In this document: positions 60,848-64,000 of the stretch, piece by piece
Numbering within the stretch: the first letter of the stretch is position 1
Layout of the letters: the number at the start of each line of letters is the position of its first letter
Source of the DNA: Paucibacter_B soli
Lineage (GTDB): Bacteria; Pseudomonadota; Gammaproteobacteria; Burkholderiales; Burkholderiaceae_C
Direction: 5' to 3'
Length of the DNA stretch: 64,000 bases
Assembly (NCBI RefSeq): GCF_037482845.1
Contig: NZ_JBBHJW010000001.1
Coordinates: forward strand, 496,001 to 560,000
The notes under the pieces: model-generated
Told to the model about the DNA's origin: nothing
Database searches by the model: none
The model's input: the letters and a program-made list of their open reading frames with translations, nothing else
Made by a program: the position numbers and the translations under genes

Positions 60848-62626
60848 TCAGTGCTCGGTTCCCAGATAGGCGCCACGCACCTCGGGGCTGGCCTGCACCT
60901 CCTCGGGCGTGCCCTCGATCAGCTTGGTGCCGAACTCCATCACGACGATGCGGTCGGTCAGTCCCATCACGAATTCCATGTCGTGCTCCACCAGCAGAAT
61001 GCTCAGGCCCTCGGCCTTGAGCTGACGCAGCACCTCGGCCAGGGCCTGCTTCTCCTTGTGGCGCAGGCCGGCGGCGGGTTCGTCCAGCAGCAGCAGGGAG
61101 GGGTCGGTGCACAGGGCGCGGGCGATCTCCATCAGGCGCTGCGGGCCCAGGGCCAGATTGCCGGCCAGCTCGTGCATCTGGCCCTGCATGCCGATGCGCT
61201 TGAGCTGCTTCTCGGCCTCGGCGAGCAGGCAGCGCTCCTCGGCGCGGTCCAGCCTCAGCATGGCGCGCAGCGTGCCGCTGCTGCTGCGCAGATAGCCGCC
61301 CAGCGCGACGTTCTCCAGCACCGTCATGTCGGCAATCATCTTCACATGCTGAAAGGTGCGCGACATGCCGCGCTCGGCGATGCGGCGCGAACTCAGGCCA
61401 CCCACCGGCAGGCCGCGGAAGTTGACCTTGCCGCCGCTCAGGCTCAGCACACCCGAGACCAGGTTGAAGGTGGTGGACTTGCCGGCACCGTTGGGGCCGA
61501 TCAGGCCGATGATCTCGCCGGCCCGGATCTTGAAGCTAACGTCGTTGACCGCCACCAGGCCGCCGAAGGTCTTGCGCACCTTGTCGACCTCGAGCAGCAG
61601 CTCGCCCGGTTCGGGCTTGTCGCGCGCCGGCAGGGGCGCGGCGCCATCCCAATCACGCGCCCTGCGGCGTGCCGGCAGCCAGCGTGCCGCCAGGCCTTGG
61701 AAAAAAGGCCACAAGCCCTTGGGCGCGTACTTGAGCATCAGCACCAACAGCACGCCCAGCACGATGATCTCGAAGTTGCCATTGCTGCCCAGCAGGCGCG
61801 GCAGCCACTCCTTCAGCTGGTCTTCCAGGATCTTCAGCACGCCCGAGCCGATGAAGGCGCCCCAGACCGTGCCGACACCGCCCACCACCGCCATGAAGAG
61901 GTACTCGATGCCCATCTTCAGCGCGAAGGGGCTGGGATTGACGGTGCGCTGGAAATGCGCAAACAGCCAGCCCGAGACCGAGGCCAGCATGGCCGCGATG
62001 ACGAAGATGATGACCTTGTAGCGGAAGGTCGAGACGCCCATGGCCTCGGCCATCACGGTGCCGCCGTTGAGGGCGCGGATGGCGCGGCCGGGGCGCGAGT
62101 CGAGCAGGTTCTTCACGCCCCAGGCGCCCGCGAGCGCAAAGATCCACACCAGGTAGTAGAGCGCGCGGCCATCCTGCAGGCTGAGGCCGAACAGGTTCAG
62201 GGCCGGCAGGCCCAGGATGCCGTCGTACTTGCCGAGGAACTCGGTATTGGCGATCAGGTAGTTCAGGCTCAGCGCCCAGGCGATGGTGGCCAGCGGCAGG
62301 TAATGGCCCGACATGCGCAGCGTCAGCCAGGCGAGCAGCAGTGCGATCAGCACGGTGCAGGCCAGGCCGGCGAACAGGGCCAGCCAGGGCGAGATGCCAT
62401 AACGCGTGGACAGCAGGGCCGTGGTGTACGCCCCCACGCCCACGAAGGCGGCCTGGCCGAAGGAGGTCAGGCCGCCCACGCCGGTGAGCAGCACCAGGCC
62501 CAGGGCCACGAGGGCGAACATGCCGATGTAGTTGAGCTGGGTGATCCAGAACTCGGGCACCGGCAAGACCGGCAGCATGAACAGCAGCAGCAGGCCCAGT
62601 GCGGGAAGAAGTTTGCGCGATTGCAT
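60848..62626 (-). CDS. livMG: Branched-chain amino acid ABC transporter permease-ATPase fusion (LivM-LivG)
   Basis: A 592-residue fusion: permease (about 1-325, eight to ten helices, GLTSFGQAAFVGVGAY and VVGGVGTVWGAFIGS) followed without a stop by ATPase (about 345-592, Walker A GPNGAGKST near residue 375, signature-type LALGPQRLMEIARAL, Walker B LLLLDEPAAGLRH). The ATPase signature begins LALGPQ, as common in LivG. Such fusions are known in Burkholderiales. The chosen start lies five bases past the livH stop; earlier frame extension would run into livH. Confidence 0.93.
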   Translation of the reverse strand: MQSRKLLPALGLLLLFMLPVLPVPEFWITQLNYIGMFALVALGLVLLTGVGGLTSFGQAAFVGVGAYTTALLSTRYGISPWLALFAGLACTVLIALLLAWLTLRMSGHYLPLATIAWALSLNYLIANTEFLGKYDGILGLPALNLFGLSLQDGRALYYLVWIFALAGAWGVKNLLDSRPGRAIRALNGGTVMAEAMGVSTFRYKVIIFVIAAMLASVSGWLFAHFQRTVNPSPFALKMGIEYLFMAVVGGVGTVWGAFIGSGVLKILEDQLKEWLPRLLGSNGNFEIIVLGVLLVLMLKYAPKGLWPFFQGLAARWLPARRRARDWDGAAPLPARDKPEPGELLLEVDKVRKTFGGLVAVNDVSFKIRAGEIIGLIGPNGAGKSTTFNLVSGVLSLSGGKVNFRGLPVGGLSSRRIAERGMSRTFQHVKMIADMTVLENVALGGYLRSSSGTLRAMLRLDRAEERCLLAEAEKQLKRIGMQGQMHELAGNLALGPQRLMEIARALCTDPSLLLLDEPAAGLRHKEKQALAEVLRQLKAEGLSILLVEHDMEFVMGLTDRIVVMEFGTKLIEGTPEEVQASPEVRGAYLGTEH

Positions 62627-62631
62627 GGCGA

Positions 62632-63669
62632 TCAATGTTCTTCCGTGTGCGGGTCGCGCAGGCTGCGCCACAGCAGCACGGGCAGGATGGAGGTGAAGAC
62701 GATCACTTCCTTGAAGGCGCTGGCCCAGAAGGAGCTGAAGGATTCCAGCAGACCCACCAGCACCGCGCCCAGGGCGGCGCCGGGATAGCTGGAGAGGCCG
62801 GCGAACACGGCGGCGACGAAGCCCTTCAGGCCGATCAGGAAACCGCTGTCGTAGAAGATCGTCGTGGTGGGGCTGATCAAGAGCCCCGAAAGAGCGCCGA
62901 TGAAGGCCGCCATGGTGAACGAGAGCCGCCCCGCGGCGGTGCTGGAGATGCCCATCAGGCGCGCACCCAGGCGGTTCACCGCGGTGGCGCGCAGCGCCTT
63001 GCCATAGAGGCTGCGCTCGAAGAACAGCCACAGCATCAGGATCAGCGCCGCCGAGGCCAGGATGATGATCAAGGTCTGGCCCGAGAGCATCAGCGGGCCG
63101 GCGCTGAAGCTGGCATCCCAGAAGCTCGGGTTGCGCGAACCCTCGGCACCGAAGAACACCAGGCCCAGGCCGGTGAGCGCAAAGTGCACACCCACCGAGA
63201 CGATCAGCAGCACCAGCACCGAGGCATCCGCCAGCGACTGGTAGGCCAGGCGGTAGACCAGGCCGCCCATGGGCGTGACGATGGCCAGGGTCAAGAGCGC
63301 CTGCAGCACCAGCGGCAGCTTCTGCGGTGCCGCCCAGAGCGCCAGCAGGCCGATCAGGAGCGCCGGCGCGGCGGACTTGAGCGCCGCCGCCACGGCACGC
63401 GGCAGGGCCTGCCCGGCACGCCAGCCGGCCAGCAGGTCCAGCAGCGCCACCAGGGCGCCCATGGCGATCAGGAAATGCACGGTCAGCGGGGTCTGGCCCA
63501 GCTGCAGGCCCGCCATGGTGAGCGCCCCGAAGGCGACGAATTCGCCCTGCGGAATGAAGATCACGCGGGTGACCGCGAACACCAGCACGGTGGCCAGCGC
63601 CAGCAAGGCGTAAATGGCCCCGTTGGTCACGCCATCCAGCATCAGGATGCTTGCTATCGAGAAGTCCAT
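62632..63669 (-). CDS. livH: Branched-chain amino acid ABC transporter permease LivH
   Basis: A 345-residue inner-membrane permease, first gene of the livH-livMG-livF operon. It opens LMLDGVTNGAIYALLALATVLVF, with IPQGEFVAFGALTMAG and later GFVAAVFAGLSSYPGAALGAVLVGLLES, as in LivH proteins. It is longer than E. coli LivH (308). The substrate-binding protein is not in the window. A palindrome lies in the upstream region. Confidence 0.94.
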   Translation of the reverse strand: MDFSIASILMLDGVTNGAIYALLALATVLVFAVTRVIFIPQGEFVAFGALTMAGLQLGQTPLTVHFLIAMGALVALLDLLAGWRAGQALPRAVAAALKSAAPALLIGLLALWAAPQKLPLVLQALLTLAIVTPMGGLVYRLAYQSLADASVLVLLIVSVGVHFALTGLGLVFFGAEGSRNPSFWDASFSAGPLMLSGQTLIIILASAALILMLWLFFERSLYGKALRATAVNRLGARLMGISSTAAGRLSFTMAAFIGALSGLLISPTTTIFYDSGFLIGLKGFVAAVFAGLSSYPGAALGAVLVGLLESFSSFWASAFKEVIVFTSILPVLLWRSLRDPHTEEH

Positions 63670-63742
63670 GAGCCCACTCTAAACAAAATGCCCCCAAGCA
63701 CCCCTGGTACAGGGCCGCATTGACAAAGCGCAAATTTCCCAG

Positions 63743-63754
63743 CCGACCGGTCGG
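63743..63754. promoter_or_regulatory. 12-bp palindrome in the livH/enoyl-CoA hydratase divergent region
   Basis: CCGACCGGTCGG is perfectly symmetric, and AATTT-type sequences flank it on both sides. It lies 74 bases before livH and 154 before the enoyl-CoA hydratase gene. The sequence is typical of TetR-family operators. The rest of the 238-base gap holds no gene I can support. Confidence 0.5.
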
Positions 63755-63907
63755 TCGAAATTGATTTGGGGTAAACGCCAGCAGACTTACCCAGGGCAGA
63801 GCCCGCTTCTGACACGAGACTGACGACCGGCAAATGTCGCCCGCGGCGCCTATGTCCGAGCACCTTGCTCGGGCTTGTGGCGCGAGATGCACGGCTAGAC
63901 TGCGGCG

Positions 63908-64000
63908 ATGCCCGACAAGATCCCAGCCCTCCAGATCGATGGCGCGCTCGCGCGTATCACCCTCAGACGCAGCCATGTGGCCAATCGCCTCGAACTGCAG
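63908..64000 (+). CDS. Enoyl-CoA hydratase/isomerase family protein, N-terminal fragment
   Basis: The first 31 codons of a gene cut by the window end. LQIDGALARITLRRSHVANRLE matches the crotonase-family N-terminus (ITLRRPE.aNRL pattern). The active-site region lies beyond the window, so the substrate cannot be given. Confidence 0.7.
   Translation, partial: MPDKIPALQIDGALARITLRRSHVANRLELQ

Noticed and set aside
1..64000. tRNA, rRNA, riboswitch, CRISPR and insertion sequence search by eye
   Set aside because: No cloverleaf, repeat-spacer pattern, known riboswitch core or transposase-like frame was recognised; small RNAs cannot be excluded without a covariance-model search.

Overview
The window is a 64 kb, high-GC, gene-dense chromosomal segment. 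Gene content and order (purE-purK-tsaC, tsaB-rimI-UDG, def-fmt, dprA-smg, yajC-secD-secF, full System I ccm operon, DUF1631, AzlCD, LivMG fusion) point to a betaproteobacterium of the order Burkholderiales, most likely near the Roseateles/Rubrivivax/Comamonadaceae group. This is inferred from protein families, not from a search. No rRNA, tRNA, CRISPR array, transposase or integrase was seen, and no gene-free stretch exceeds 300 bases.

Layout. 1-9.0 kb: end of a glutathione transferase gene, cca, two envelope proteins of unknown role, a MidA-like methyltransferase coupled to a PAS-GGDEF-EAL protein, and tsaB-rimI-uracil-DNA glycosylase. 9.0-13.7 kb: dacB, an OmpW porin and two lipoproteins with hydrolase folds, one of them under a large palindrome. 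13.7-25.7 kb: housekeeping (tsaC, purK, purE, a CnoX-like thioredoxin, a TPR protein, purC, fba, a DNA-binding/ATPase regulator, pyk, maeB).

25.8-39.7 kb is the most notable part. A complete cytochrome c maturation operon (ccmA to ccmI) lies directly downstream, on the same strand, of a trans-outer-membrane electron conduit: a monoheme cytochrome c, a tetraheme CymA/NapC quinol dehydrogenase, a decaheme OmcA/MtrC-type surface lipoprotein, a decaheme MtrA and an MtrB/PioB beta-barrel. Together they can carry electrons from the quinone pool through the periplasm to the cell surface, and the ccm genes attach all of the hemes involved. Three copies of the motif TTGA-N6-GCAA (FNR/FixK-type boxes) sit before the monoheme cytochrome, the mtrC homologue and ccmA, each about 21-23 bases upstream of a -10-like hexamer. 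This suggests one oxygen-responsive regulon for the conduit and its maturation system.

39.8-54.7 kb: pgk, an AzlCD exporter, a GIN-domain protein, a small lipoprotein, htpX, fmt, def, a LysM protein, dprA, smg, a DUF1631 protein and secF-secD-yajC. 54.8-60.1 kb: a hydroxyproline catabolic cluster (deaminase, GntR regulator, 4-hydroxyproline epimerase, three-subunit D-hydroxyproline dehydrogenase) with a strong sigma70-like promoter. 60.1-63.7 kb: a LIV-type amino acid ABC transporter on the opposite strand, with a palindrome in its upstream region. The window ends in the first codons of an enoyl-CoA hydratase family gene.
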